Of a DNA stretch of 64,000 nt, positions 51,794 to 61,100 are shown piece by piece. The notes under the pieces were generated by a model. That model was not told the origin of the DNA, made no database searches, and worked only from the letters and a program-made list of their open reading frames with translations. How positions within the stretch are numbered: the first letter of the stretch is position 1; the number at the start of each line of letters is the position of its first letter. A program made the translations under genes and the position numbers. Source of the DNA: Micromonospora sp. NBC_01740 (lineage in GTDB: Bacteria; Actinomycetota; Actinomycetes; Mycobacteriales; Micromonosporaceae); contig NZ_CP109150.1 of the NCBI RefSeq assembly GCF_035920365.1, positions 6,510,001-6,574,000 on the forward strand, in the 5' to 3' direction.

Positions 51794-53827
51794 ATGTCAA
51801 CCAATCAGTCCGAAGCAACCGGGGCTGGGCATCCGAGCGGGCGTCGCCGGAAGCGGCGCGTCCTGTGGGTCGCCACCGGCGTGGCCGGCCTGACCGGCGC
51901 GGTCGGCCTGGCGGCCACGGGGATGGTCACGCTGCCGGGCGCATCCGCGACGGGCAGCCTCGGGAACGTGGTCGACCGGCAGCTCACCGAGGCTGCCGCG
52001 CAGGCTACAGCCCCCCTGGGCCCGGACGACCGGGTCGACGCCGCAGCCGCCGGCATGAATCCCAGCGGACAGGACCCCACAGCGAGCGGCAAGGGGCCGG
52101 ACGAGCAGGGACGCAACGACAAGGAGCAGGACGTCACGGACGTGCCCTGCGACACCGACGAACTGATCGTCGAACTCAACCGGGTGAACGCCGGTCACGG
52201 AGGGACGCTCAAGCTCGCGCGCGACTGCACGTACCTGCTGACGCTGAGCCGGGAGGGGAACGGCCTGCCGGAGATCGTCCGACCGGTCACGATCAAGGGC
52301 GAGAACGCCACCGTCCTCCGCGCCACGAACGCCGCCGCCTTCCGGATCTTCAACGTGGGGGTCGGCGGCGACCTGACCCTGCACGACCTCACGGTCAAGG
52401 GCGGGTTCGCCCAGCCCGGGCTGGGCGGCGGTGGCCTCCTGGTGCAGGCGGGCGGCAGGGCGACCATCTTCGACAGCCGCATCACCGGAAACCAGAGCAG
52501 CAGCGCCGGCGGTGGCGTCACGAACTTCGGCGTCACCCGGATCCTGTCCACGCACGCCACCGGCCCGGACGGCAAGGGTAAGGAGCACGCCGACGGAGAG
52601 AAGGACGCGGCCGGCACGGGGCACGACGACACCACCCCGGGCGACCTCAGCGGCACGGACGGGACAGCCCCGTCGACCGACAGCCGCACCGCCCCGAGCA
52701 CCGGCGCCGAAGCCCCCGTCGTGCCCACGGATCCCGCGGGCACGGACACGAAGGCTCCCGCCGGCCCGGACACCAAGGCCCCCGCCGGCCTGGACACCGA
52801 CGGCACCGACACCAAGACCCCCGGCGGCCTCAACACCGACGGCACCGGCACCAAGGCCCCTGCCGGCCTGGACGCCGACGGCACCGGCACCGGCACCGGC
52901 ACCGGCACCAAGGCTCCCGCCGGCCTGGACGCCGACGGCACCGACACCAAAGCCCCGGCCGGCCTGGACGCCGACGGCAAGGCGGTCGCCGGGGACGGGA
53001 CCACGGCGGGGGCCGCTGGCGGCGCCTCGGCCGCCCGGGACGCGGGCAGCCCCGGCCGGGACAACGAGAAGGACGACAGGGGCGACGACCGCGAGGACGG
53101 CGGGCACGGCAGCGAGGTCACCGACAACACCGCCGTGGGCAGCGGCGGCGGGATCCGCAATGTCGGCCAGCTCTTCCTCGAGGGCGTCCGGGTGAGCCAC
53201 AACCAGAGCGGCGACACCGGCGGCGGACTGGAGAACGTCGCCTCCGCCGTCGTCACCGACAGCACGATCTCGCACAACATCGCCGAGGGCTCGGGCGGCG
53301 GCATCCAGAGCGGCGGCAACCCCAACGTCGCCACGACCGTCAAGCGCAGCCACGTGTTCGGCAACCAGAGCGGTGCGAGCGGCGGCGGCATCCGCAACGC
53401 GGGGACGATGTACGTGCAGCACAGCACCGTCCATGGCAACACCGCCGACGGTGACGGTGGCGGCATCGCCAACCTCGCCGCGGTCTTCGGCGGACTGTCG
53501 ATCTCGAACAGCAAGGTCAACGAGAACGTGACCCGGGGCAACGGCGGCGGTATCGCCAACGACAGCGGTCAGGTGGTCATCTTCCACAGCGAGGTCGACC
53601 GGAACCGGGTCGCCGTGGACCTGCAGGTCGCGGGTGGGGTCTACAACCAGGGCGGAAGGATCTCCGTGATCAGGTCACGGATCACGGAGAACTCGTCGCT
53701 CCTCGCGCCGGGAGGCGTCTCCTCGGACAACGACGGAGTCACCGTCGACGACGAGACGGTGATCATCCGGAACAAGCCCACGAACTGCGAGGGCAGCCCG
53801 ACCCCTGTTCCGAACTGCTTCGGCTGA
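51794..53827 (+). CDS. secreted right-handed beta-helix protein 1 (677 aa)
   Basis: The N-terminus is a basic cytoplasmic stretch (GRRRKRRVLWVATG) and one hydrophobic segment at about residues 22-45: a signal peptide or anchor. The N-cap VPCDTDELIVELNRVNAGHG precedes beta-helix coils with repeating S/T-x-I/V-x-x-N and GGGI turns (GSGGGIRNVGQLFLEG, GASGGGIRNAGTMYVQHS). The C-cap has two cysteines (NKPTNCEGSPTPVPNCFG). A low-complexity insert of TDTKAPAGLDADG repeats splits the helix at about residues 260-435. It probably lies on the surface, binding or cutting polysaccharide; no catalytic residues are evident. Two paralogues follow. Confidence 0.82.
   Translation: MSTNQSEATGAGHPSGRRRKRRVLWVATGVAGLTGAVGLAATGMVTLPGASATGSLGNVVDRQLTEAAAQATAPLGPDDRVDAAAAGMNPSGQDPTASGKGPDEQGRNDKEQDVTDVPCDTDELIVELNRVNAGHGGTLKLARDCTYLLTLSREGNGLPEIVRPVTIKGENATVLRATNAAAFRIFNVGVGGDLTLHDLTVKGGFAQPGLGGGGLLVQAGGRATIFDSRITGNQSSSAGGGVTNFGVTRILSTHATGPDGKGKEHADGEKDAAGTGHDDTTPGDLSGTDGTAPSTDSRTAPSTGAEAPVVPTDPAGTDTKAPAGPDTKAPAGLDTDGTDTKTPGGLNTDGTGTKAPAGLDADGTGTGTGTGTKAPAGLDADGTDTKAPAGLDADGKAVAGDGTTAGAAGGASAARDAGSPGRDNEKDDRGDDREDGGHGSEVTDNTAVGSGGGIRNVGQLFLEGVRVSHNQSGDTGGGLENVASAVVTDSTISHNIAEGSGGGIQSGGNPNVATTVKRSHVFGNQSGASGGGIRNAGTMYVQHSTVHGNTADGDGGGIANLAAVFGGLSISNSKVNENVTRGNGGGIANDSGQVVIFHSEVDRNRVAVDLQVAGGVYNQGGRISVIRSRITENSSLLAPGGVSSDNDGVTVDDETVIIRNKPTNCEGSPTPVPNCFG
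52735..53000 (+). repeat. in-frame repeat encoding TDTKAPAGLDADG units
   Basis: Six or seven diverged 39-bp-like units encode T-D-T-K-A-P-A-G-L-D-A/T-D-G, with a GGCACC hexamer run (about 52880-52909) inside. It forms part of the disordered insert that interrupts beta-helix protein 1; the other two paralogues lack it. Confidence 0.75.
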
Positions 53828-53856
53828 GCGGGCGGACAGTCGGCGCTGCGCAGCGC

Positions 53857-53915
53857 GTTCCGGCGCCGCCCGGGAAGGGTCGTCACGACGACCTGCCCCG
53901 GGCCGGCGCCGGAAC
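53857..53915 (+). terminator. hairpin after beta-helix gene 1
   Basis: Arms of GTTCCGGCGCCGCCCGGG and CCCGGGCCGGCGCCGGAAC with a 20-nt loop. It follows the stop of gene 1 by about 30 nt, so gene 2 is separately transcribed. Confidence 0.7.
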
Positions 53916-54280
53916 TTCGCGTACGGCCTGGTCCTGGTGGCGGCCGGGCCGCAACCGGAACTTCACGCACCGGCCCCTCCTGGTGGCGCCGGTCGCCGGT
54001 CAGCTGGGCGGGGGCCTTCGCTGAGGCAATCGCCGAGCCGGCGAGCGCCGGTCGACTCTCCTGCGGGTGTTTGTGCTGCTCAGGTGGTGTCCCTGCCCGG
54101 TAGCGGCCCGCTGCGGAGCGACAGCCGACGTGAGGCGAATGTGTGGATTACTCGGATAACGCACCATCGCGAGAATCGTTCTCATACGGTGATTCACGGA
54201 GGCTGCAACCCATTTGTGGCTGATCGCGCCGTCTTGCGTGGTGCGGTCCCCGTGAGAGCAGGAAAGGGCGGAAGGCTCTG
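53916..54280 (+). promoter_or_regulatory. promoter region of beta-helix gene 2
   Basis: TACGGT at 54185-54190 is the probable -10, with GAGAATCGTTCTC (arms GAGAA/TTCTC) just upstream at 54171-54183. GCTGCAACCCATTTGTGGC (54202-54220) begins 12 bp after the -10 and matches the corresponding element of gene 3 in sequence and position. The more upstream part has no recognisable gene. Confidence 0.55.
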
Positions 54281-55993
54281 ATGTCCGATGACGTAACGAG
54301 ACCTGACGGTGGCCCGCCCGTGGGCACACCGATGCGAGGGCGGCGCAAACTCTGGCTGGCTGCCGGGGTGGCCGGACTGACCGGCGTCGTCGGCCTGGCG
54401 GCGCTGGGCGGCCTGGCCGCCCGCGACGACAAGTCCGGCGACTCCGAGCGACTCTCCGACGCCCAGGCGTCGGCCCCGAAGCAGAACGTCAGCGACGCCG
54501 GCAGGGCCGACGACGACGCTGGCAAGGCCGACGACGAGGCCGGCGGCAACCCCGCCGCCGAGGGCGGGAACGCCTGGTCGGGTGGCGACTGGAGCGGCGA
54601 CAAGGACCGCGGAAACGACGGTCGGGTGACGGAGGTGCCCTGCGACACCGACAAGCTGATCCAGGCGATCATCCACGCCAACCGGACCGACGGCGCGACG
54701 CTGAAACTCGCCAGGCACTGCACGTACGAGCTGACGCGCAGCGAGTACGGCAACGGCCTGCCCGTGATCAAGGAGTCGATCGTCCTCAAGGGCGAGGGCA
54801 CCGCGATCGTCAGGGCGGCCGAGGCCGAGCGCTTCCGGATCCTGAACGTCGGTAGCGGCGGTCACCTGACGCTGAAGGACGTGACCGTCAAGGGCGGGCA
54901 GACCGTCGCCGCGAAGACCGTCCCGGCACCGGTCAGTTCGTTCGGGCGCACGAAGCCGACAGAGGCTGCGGCAGCCGCGGCGGAACCGGCCCGTGGACCG
55001 GCGATGGCGGCGCCCAAGGGCCCGGCCACCGCCGCCTCCGAACTGCCGGCCGCTCCGACGGCTCGTTCCGGCGGGGCAGCGACGGCCCGGCCGGACGGCA
55101 CCGCGACGGCCGCGCCCACCGGCGCCGACGGAGCGGGCATCCTGGTCCAGCGGGGCGGTCGTGCCGACCTCGAGCACAGCAGGATCGTGCAGAACCACGC
55201 CGGCTGGAACGGCGGCGGCATCGCCAACTTCGGCACCACCAACCTGCGCCACACCTCGGTCGAGGAGAACAGCGCCAGCGGCTTCGGTGGCGGCATCTTC
55301 ACCGTCGGGGTGCTGCGGGTCGAGGAGTCCAAGGTGTCGAAGAACAGCGCCCGGCTGGGCGGCGGCGGCATCGCCAACGGCACGACCCCGAACGGCACGA
55401 CGGTGGGCGGCGGCACCGTCTGGGTGTGGAAGAGCACCATCAGCCACAACCGGACCTCGTCCATCGGCGGTGGCGTCTTCGACAACAGGGGCGACATCGT
55501 GCTCACGCAGAGCGAGATCACGGACAACACCGCCGGCACGGACGGGGGCGGGCTGGTCACCTTCAGCGACGGCAGGCTGTCCCTGGAGAAGGTCGTGGTC
55601 GCCAGGAACTACGCGGACGGAGAGGCCGGCGGCGTCGGCGTCGGCGGAGGCAGCAACGCCGTGATCGAGCACAGCGTGATCAAGGAGAACGTCGCCGCAG
55701 GCGGGGGCGGCGGGGGTCTGTACAACGACGGGGGCGACGTCACGCTGCGGGACAGCGAGGTGCTGGGCAACCAGGCGGTCGGCGAGTACGGGGTGGGCGG
55801 CGGCATCCTGAACGACTTCGGCCGGACGAGGCTGATCAGCACGAAGGTGGTCCACAACGTCGCCACCGGGCCGCCGGGTGGCATCTTCACCAACAACGAC
55901 GGCGTCCTGATCGACCGGAAGTCCGCCGTGAAGGACAACCGGCCGACGAACTGCAAGGGCAGCACGGTCATTCCCGACCGCTGCTTCGCCTGA
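54281..55993 (+). CDS. secreted right-handed beta-helix protein 2 (570 aa)
   Basis: Paralogue of the previous gene. The start is ATG 54281 with GGAAGG upstream. RRKLWLAAGVAGLTGVVGLA (about residues 18-38) is the membrane segment. An acidic linker follows, then the N-cap VPCDTDKLIQAIIHANRTDG. The beta-helix coils (GGGIANFGTTNLRHTSVEEN, GFGGGIFTVGVLRVEESKVS, GGGGIANG) end in NRPTNCKGSTVIPDRCFA. An Ala/Pro/Thr-rich insert occupies about residues 205-285. No catalytic residues are identifiable. It shares promoter features with gene 3. Confidence 0.82.
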   Translation: MSDDVTRPDGGPPVGTPMRGRRKLWLAAGVAGLTGVVGLAALGGLAARDDKSGDSERLSDAQASAPKQNVSDAGRADDDAGKADDEAGGNPAAEGGNAWSGGDWSGDKDRGNDGRVTEVPCDTDKLIQAIIHANRTDGATLKLARHCTYELTRSEYGNGLPVIKESIVLKGEGTAIVRAAEAERFRILNVGSGGHLTLKDVTVKGGQTVAAKTVPAPVSSFGRTKPTEAAAAAAEPARGPAMAAPKGPATAASELPAAPTARSGGAATARPDGTATAAPTGADGAGILVQRGGRADLEHSRIVQNHAGWNGGGIANFGTTNLRHTSVEENSASGFGGGIFTVGVLRVEESKVSKNSARLGGGGIANGTTPNGTTVGGGTVWVWKSTISHNRTSSIGGGVFDNRGDIVLTQSEITDNTAGTDGGGLVTFSDGRLSLEKVVVARNYADGEAGGVGVGGGSNAVIEHSVIKENVAAGGGGGGLYNDGGDVTLRDSEVLGNQAVGEYGVGGGILNDFGRTRLISTKVVHNVATGPPGGIFTNNDGVLIDRKSAVKDNRPTNCKGSTVIPDRCFA

Positions 55994-56018
55994 ACATCCG
56001 AGAGCGACACCACATAGA

Positions 56019-56065
56019 GAGAGGGCTCCTCCACAAGCCGCCCCGGCGGCCGGAGGAGCCCTCTC
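56019..56065 (+). terminator. hairpin after beta-helix gene 2
   Basis: GAGAGGGCTCCTCC and GGAGGAGCCCTCTC pair perfectly, with a 19-nt loop, about 25 nt after the stop codon. Confidence 0.8.
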
Positions 56066-56357
56066 ACCTCCCGGCCCCTCGTGGCCGTTCTTCCGCCGAA
56101 CGGGCCGTTCCGCGCCGAGAGCACCCGTTCTCCTGCGGACTCCCCTACCGACGTCGCTGCGGCGGATCGGCCGGCACGGACCGTCCGCACCGGCCAGGGG
56201 CACCCCGGACCTAATGCGGGCTTCTTTCGCATATGCCCGCGAGGCTAGGAAGATTCTCATATTGTCTAGTTCGGGAGCTACAACCGATTTGTAGCAGGGG
56301 ACGCTCGCCTGTGGCGCTGCGACCCTGTCTGGTACGAGGAGAGGGCAGAGAGCTCCG
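56066..56357 (+). promoter_or_regulatory. promoter region of beta-helix gene 3
   Basis: TATTGT at 56260-56265 is the probable -10. GCTACAACCGATTTGTAGC (56277-56295) has perfect 7-bp arms GCTACAA/TTGTAGC around CCGAT and begins 12 bp after the -10. AGGAGAGGGC is the ribosome site. The rest of the spacer has no recognisable feature. Confidence 0.55.
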
Positions 56358-58019
56358 ATGTCCAACTACCTAACGAACAACGACTCCGAGCGGCCGGCGG
56401 CGCCCAAGCGTCGCCGCAAGCTCTGGCTCGCCAGTGGTGTGGCCGGGTTGACCGGCGTGGTCAGCCTCGCCGCGGTGGGCGTGGCCACCGGCGCCGGCGC
56501 GGTAGGTGCGGACGGCCTGAAGTGGGCCACCGCCCAGGTCAGCATGGACGGCGACCAGGACGCGGACCGCGAGAAGGAAGGCCGCGAGGGCGAGGAGGGC
56601 CGCGAAGGCGGAGAAGGCCGGGACCGGGACCACAAGGACCGGGACCACAAGGATCGCGGAAAGGAGGTGCCCTGCGACTCCGACAAGCTGATCCAGGCGA
56701 TCGTGCACGCCAACGCCAACCACGGCGGCGTGTTCGAGCTGGCCAAGGACTGCACGTACACCTTGACCCGGCACGACTACTACGGCAACGGCCTGCCGGT
56801 GATCGAGCAGCCCATCACGCTCAAGGGCCACGACACCAAGATCGTGCGGGACGCCACCGCCGAGCAGTTCCGCATCTTCAACGTCGGCAGCGGCGGCCAC
56901 CTCACCCTCAAGGGCCTGACCATCAAGAACGGCCAGACCCTCGAGCGGAAGCTGGCGGAGCCGGTCTCGGCGGAGACGGTGTGGTCGCGCTACTCGAACT
57001 CGGTCGAGGCCACCGAGGCGGCCAAGGCCGGCAAGCCGTACCTGCCGTTGCTCCAGGCCGAGCCGAAGGGTGCCGCGGCGGCGAAGGCTGCTGCGGCGAA
57101 GGCCGCGGCGGCCAAGGCCGGCGCCGCCGTGCTGGAGGAGCCGGAGGCCAACGACGGCGGCGGCATCCTGGTGCAGCCGGGCGGCTCCGCCGACATCGAG
57201 AAGAGCCACATCGTCGAGAACCAGGCCGGCGGCAGCGGCGGCGGCATCGCCAACTTCGGCAAGACCAGCCTGCGCCACACCACGGTCGCCGACAACACCG
57301 CCTTCTTCTTCGGCGGCGGCATCCTGAACGCCGGGGTGCTCAAGGTCGAGGAGTCCCACGTCAAGTACAACAAGGCCGGGATCGGCGGCGGCGGCATCGC
57401 CAACGGCGCCCCGGGCATCTTCCGCGACGACGTCGACGGCGGAACCGTCTGGATCGACAAGACCGACATCAGCAACAACCACACGATCGGCTTCGGCGGT
57501 GGCCTGCTCGACATCGAGGGCAACACCACCATCAAGTACTCCAGGATCCTCGACAACACCGCGCTGATCGCGGGCGGCGGCATCGCCGCGGCGGACGACA
57601 GCCAGCTGCACCTGCACAAGGTGACGATCGCCAAGAACACCACCGTCGGTGTCGGCGGCGGCCTGGCCCTGGCCTTCGGCGCCCACGTCACGGCGGAGAA
57701 GACCGAGGTCAAGGAGAACTTCGCCGCCTTCTTCGGCGGCGGCGTGTTCAACCTCGCCAGCGAGGTCACGTTCCGCGACAGCGAGATCGTCGGGAACCAG
57801 GCCGTCGGGCCGATCGGCATCGGCGGCGGCATCTTCAACGTCTTCGGCCGGGTCAACCTGCACGACACGAAGGTGGCGGACAACGTCTCCAGGTTCCGGC
57901 CGGGCGGGGTGTTCAACTTCGGCGGCGAGGTGAACGTGGACGACAAGTCCGCGATCAAGGGCAACAAGCCGACGAACTGCCTGGGCAGCCCCTCCCCCGT
58001 GGAGAACTGCTTCGGCTGA
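56358..58019 (+). CDS. secreted right-handed beta-helix protein 3 (553 aa)
   Basis: Third paralogue. The start is ATG 56358. RRRKLWLASGVAGLTGVVSL (about residues 18-37) is the membrane segment. It is followed by a highly charged linker of E/G/R/D/H/K units (about residues 70-100), then the N-cap EVPCDSDKLIQAIVHANANH. The beta-helix coils (GGGIANFGKTSLRHTTVADN, FFGGGILNAGVLKVEESHVK, GFGGGLLDIEGNTTIKYSRI) end in GNKPTNCLGSPSPVENCFG. The Ala/Lys-rich insert is short (about residues 235-260). The function is unknown; probably a surface protein with passive or carbohydrate-binding role. Confidence 0.82.
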   Translation: MSNYLTNNDSERPAAPKRRRKLWLASGVAGLTGVVSLAAVGVATGAGAVGADGLKWATAQVSMDGDQDADREKEGREGEEGREGGEGRDRDHKDRDHKDRGKEVPCDSDKLIQAIVHANANHGGVFELAKDCTYTLTRHDYYGNGLPVIEQPITLKGHDTKIVRDATAEQFRIFNVGSGGHLTLKGLTIKNGQTLERKLAEPVSAETVWSRYSNSVEATEAAKAGKPYLPLLQAEPKGAAAAKAAAAKAAAAKAGAAVLEEPEANDGGGILVQPGGSADIEKSHIVENQAGGSGGGIANFGKTSLRHTTVADNTAFFFGGGILNAGVLKVEESHVKYNKAGIGGGGIANGAPGIFRDDVDGGTVWIDKTDISNNHTIGFGGGLLDIEGNTTIKYSRILDNTALIAGGGIAAADDSQLHLHKVTIAKNTTVGVGGGLALAFGAHVTAEKTEVKENFAAFFGGGVFNLASEVTFRDSEIVGNQAVGPIGIGGGIFNVFGRVNLHDTKVADNVSRFRPGGVFNFGGEVNVDDKSAIKGNKPTNCLGSPSPVENCFG

Positions 58020-58068
58020 TCGCCCTCGGCTGACGGGCGGCCTCTCCGGCCGCTCCGGACACCGAACA

Positions 58069-58108
58069 GGAACCGGCCCCCTTCCGCGTCGCGGAAGGGG
58101 GCCGGTCC
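58069..58108. terminator. hairpin between beta-helix gene 3 and the amylase-pullulanase gene
   Basis: GGAACCGGCCCCCTTCCGC and GCGGAAGGGGGCCGGTCC pair almost perfectly around GTC. It lies between convergent stops at 58019 and 58119 and serves both. Confidence 0.8.
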
Positions 58109-58118
58109 ACGTCGCGGG

Positions 58119-61100
58119 CTACTGCTGCACGAAGACCGCCACGCTGCGGGCCGGCACGGTGAACGTGCCGCTGGCCCGGTCGAAGGAGGCCGTCCGCAGC
58201 GACTCGTCCGCCGAGGCCCGCAGCACCGGGTGCAGCGCCACGTCCGCCCCGCGCAGCCCGGTCAGCCGCTGCCGCGCCGTCTCCGGCGTGGCGTTGAAGA
58301 CCACCGTGACCGACTTCCACCGCCCGTCGAGGCCCCGACCGTCCAGCGTCATGGTGAGCACGCCGGGGGTCTCCCCCGCGCCGGAGAGCGGGAAGGCGAC
58401 CCGCTTCTGCACCTGCTCCGCCGTGGTCAGCCCGAAGACCGGCGAGGAGGCCCGAACCCTCAGCAGCTCGGCGTAGCGGGCGTCGGCCAGGTCGATCGCC
58501 GCGCAGTCCGGCACCAGCGCCGGGTCGGCCAGCAGCGGCTTGGCGTACGGCCACTTGTCCCGGTTGTCCTGCTCGGGCGGCAGGCCGGCGCCGAACCCGT
58601 TGCCCTGGGCGCAGTCCCAGCGGATCTGGTTGAACCAGTCCCCCGAGTTGTACGAGTTGCGGTCCAGCGACTTCGAGCGCAGCCGCTCGGTGCCCGTGGT
58701 GACGAACCCGGGCCCCTGGCCCATCACCACCGTGCCCAGCGCCAGCACCTGCATCCGGGCCCGGTCCGCCGCCGAGGTGTCCCGCGGCAGCTTGTACGCC
58801 AGCGCGTCGTACAGGATCTCGTTGTCGTGCGCGTCGACGTAGGTGACCGCCTCCCCCGGCGCGGCGGTGTAGCCGGCGGGCGAGCCGTTGTAGTCGACCT
58901 GCGCGCCGGTAACCTGCCGGCCCGACGAGTCGGTGAAGCGGTAGCCGCGCAGGTTGCCGGTGAGCCCCACCTTGATCAGGTCGTGCTGGCGCAGCAGCCG
59001 GGCCCGCTGCTCGGCCGTGGACCCGTTGACGTCGTCGCCGTTCGGGTCGGTGAAGAGGCCGGAGGCGAAGCCCTGCACCCGCGGGTTGGCGTCGAACGGC
59101 CCGCCGCCGCGTACGGCGTCGCGCAGCCGGTCGTTGAACGTGCCGATCCCGGTGCCTGCCATGTTGGCCTGGGTGGCCTGCGTGAACCGGGCGTCGTCGG
59201 CGACCTCGCCGAAGTTCCAGCCCTCGCCGTAGAGCAGGATCTTCTTCCCGTCCACGCCGTCGCGGCCGACGGTCAGCTCGTCGAGCGCCTTGCGTACGGC
59301 CAGGATGTTCGCCTTCGGGTGGTGGCCCATCAGGTCGAACCGGAAGCCGTCCACCTTGTACGCCCGGGCCCAGGTGACCAGCGAGTCCACGACGAGCTTG
59401 CCCATCATGGCGTGCTCGGGGGCGGTGTTGGCGCAGCAGGTCGAGTTGGCGACGGCGCCGTCGTCCAGCAGCCGGTGGTAGTAGCCGGGCACGATCTGGT
59501 CGAGTACCGACTTCGGGTCGGCGCCCGCCGCCGAGGTGTGGTTGTAGACGACGTCCATCACCACGCGCAGCCCGGCGCCGTTGACGCCGGCCACCATCCG
59601 CCGGAACTCGGTGGTGCGCTTCGCCCCGGCCGGGTCGACGGCGTAGCCGCCCTCCGGCACGGTGTAGTGCAGCGGGTCGTACCCCCAGTTGTAGCCGTCG
59701 GTGTCCGCCACGGCCGCGACGCACTTCTGCTGCTGCTCGGAGTCCGGCGGCAGCGCGGCCAGGTCGCAGGCCGGCTGCCGCTGGTCGGCGCGGCGCTCGG
59801 GGATCGTGGCGAAGTCGAACGCGGGCAGCAGGTGCAGGTGGGTCACCCCGGCGTCGCCGAGCGCCTTCAGGTGCTTCATGCCGGCGGTGCCCGGGTCGGT
59901 GAAGGCGAGGTACGTGCCCCGCTGCTCGGCCGGCACGGTGCCGTCGGCGATGGAGAAGTCCCGCACCGACAGCTCGGAGATCTGCACCTTCGTCGACGGC
60001 ACCGCCGCCGGCTTACGCAGCTTCGCCCAGCCCGGCGGGGCGAGCCCCGGGTCGGTCAGGTCCACGATCTGGCTGTGCGTGGAGTCCGGCGCCAACGCCA
60101 GCGAGTACGGGTCGGTCACGGCGGCGGTGACCAGCTGCTGCGTCGCCGGCTGCCACGCCTGGACCTGGTACCGGTAGTACCTGCCGGTCCAGTCGCGGGC
60201 GCCGCGCACCGACCAGACGCCGGTGCGGTCGTCGCGGCGCATCGCGACGGTCCTCGGCGTCGCCGTCGGCGAGTCGAACAGCTGCAACGACACCTGCCGC
60301 GCGGTCGGCGCCCAGAGCGCCAGCGTCGGCACCCCGCCGGCGAACGTCGGCCCGAGCCGCGCGTCGGTGGCCCGGGCGTAGACGTCGTCGAGCACGCCGG
60401 GGATCTGCACGCCGGTCGCGGCGAGCAGGGTGCCCGCCGCGTCCCGCTCGGTCACCAGGAGCTGCCCGCGCAGGGCCGCCGGGACCTTCGCCAGGTCCCG
60501 CCGGTCGAGCGTGAAGGCACCGTGCGCCCACAGGTGCGGGAAGTCCGCGCGCTGGGCCTCGGTGAGCCCGTTGCGCTGGGCGGTCAACGGCATCGTGCGG
60601 TACGTCCCGACCAGCTCGCCGTCGGCGACGGTGACCCCGCCGGCCGGGGCGGCGACCAGGGCGTACGTCCTGCCGTCGGTGGGCCCGGCCTGCCAGGCGA
60701 CGGTCGAGCGGTCGATCCAGTGCGCCTTCTGCTTCGTGATGTCGACGTCCGGGCCGGCGGCGGACGCGGTGGACGGCAGCAGCCGGCCGGGCGTGCCGGC
60801 GAGCAGCCACACCTCGCGTCCGGCGTCGGCGAAGTCGAGCCGCTGGTCGGTCGGCAGGTCCTTCTCGTCGCCGCGGTGGATGATGTAGCTCAGCCCGGTG
60901 GCGTTGGCGGCCAGCGGCACCCGGAAGACCGCGCCGAAGGCGTCGATCCGGGCCGGGGCGAGCGGGGTGGCCCAGTCCGTGGGGTTGGCGGCGCCGTCCC
61001 ACAGGTGCAGGCCCCAGCCGTCGTAGTTGCCGTCGGCGCGGCGGTAGTGGATGAGGGCGGTGCCGTCCTCGACCGGCGGGTCGGGTTCGCCGGTGGCGGC

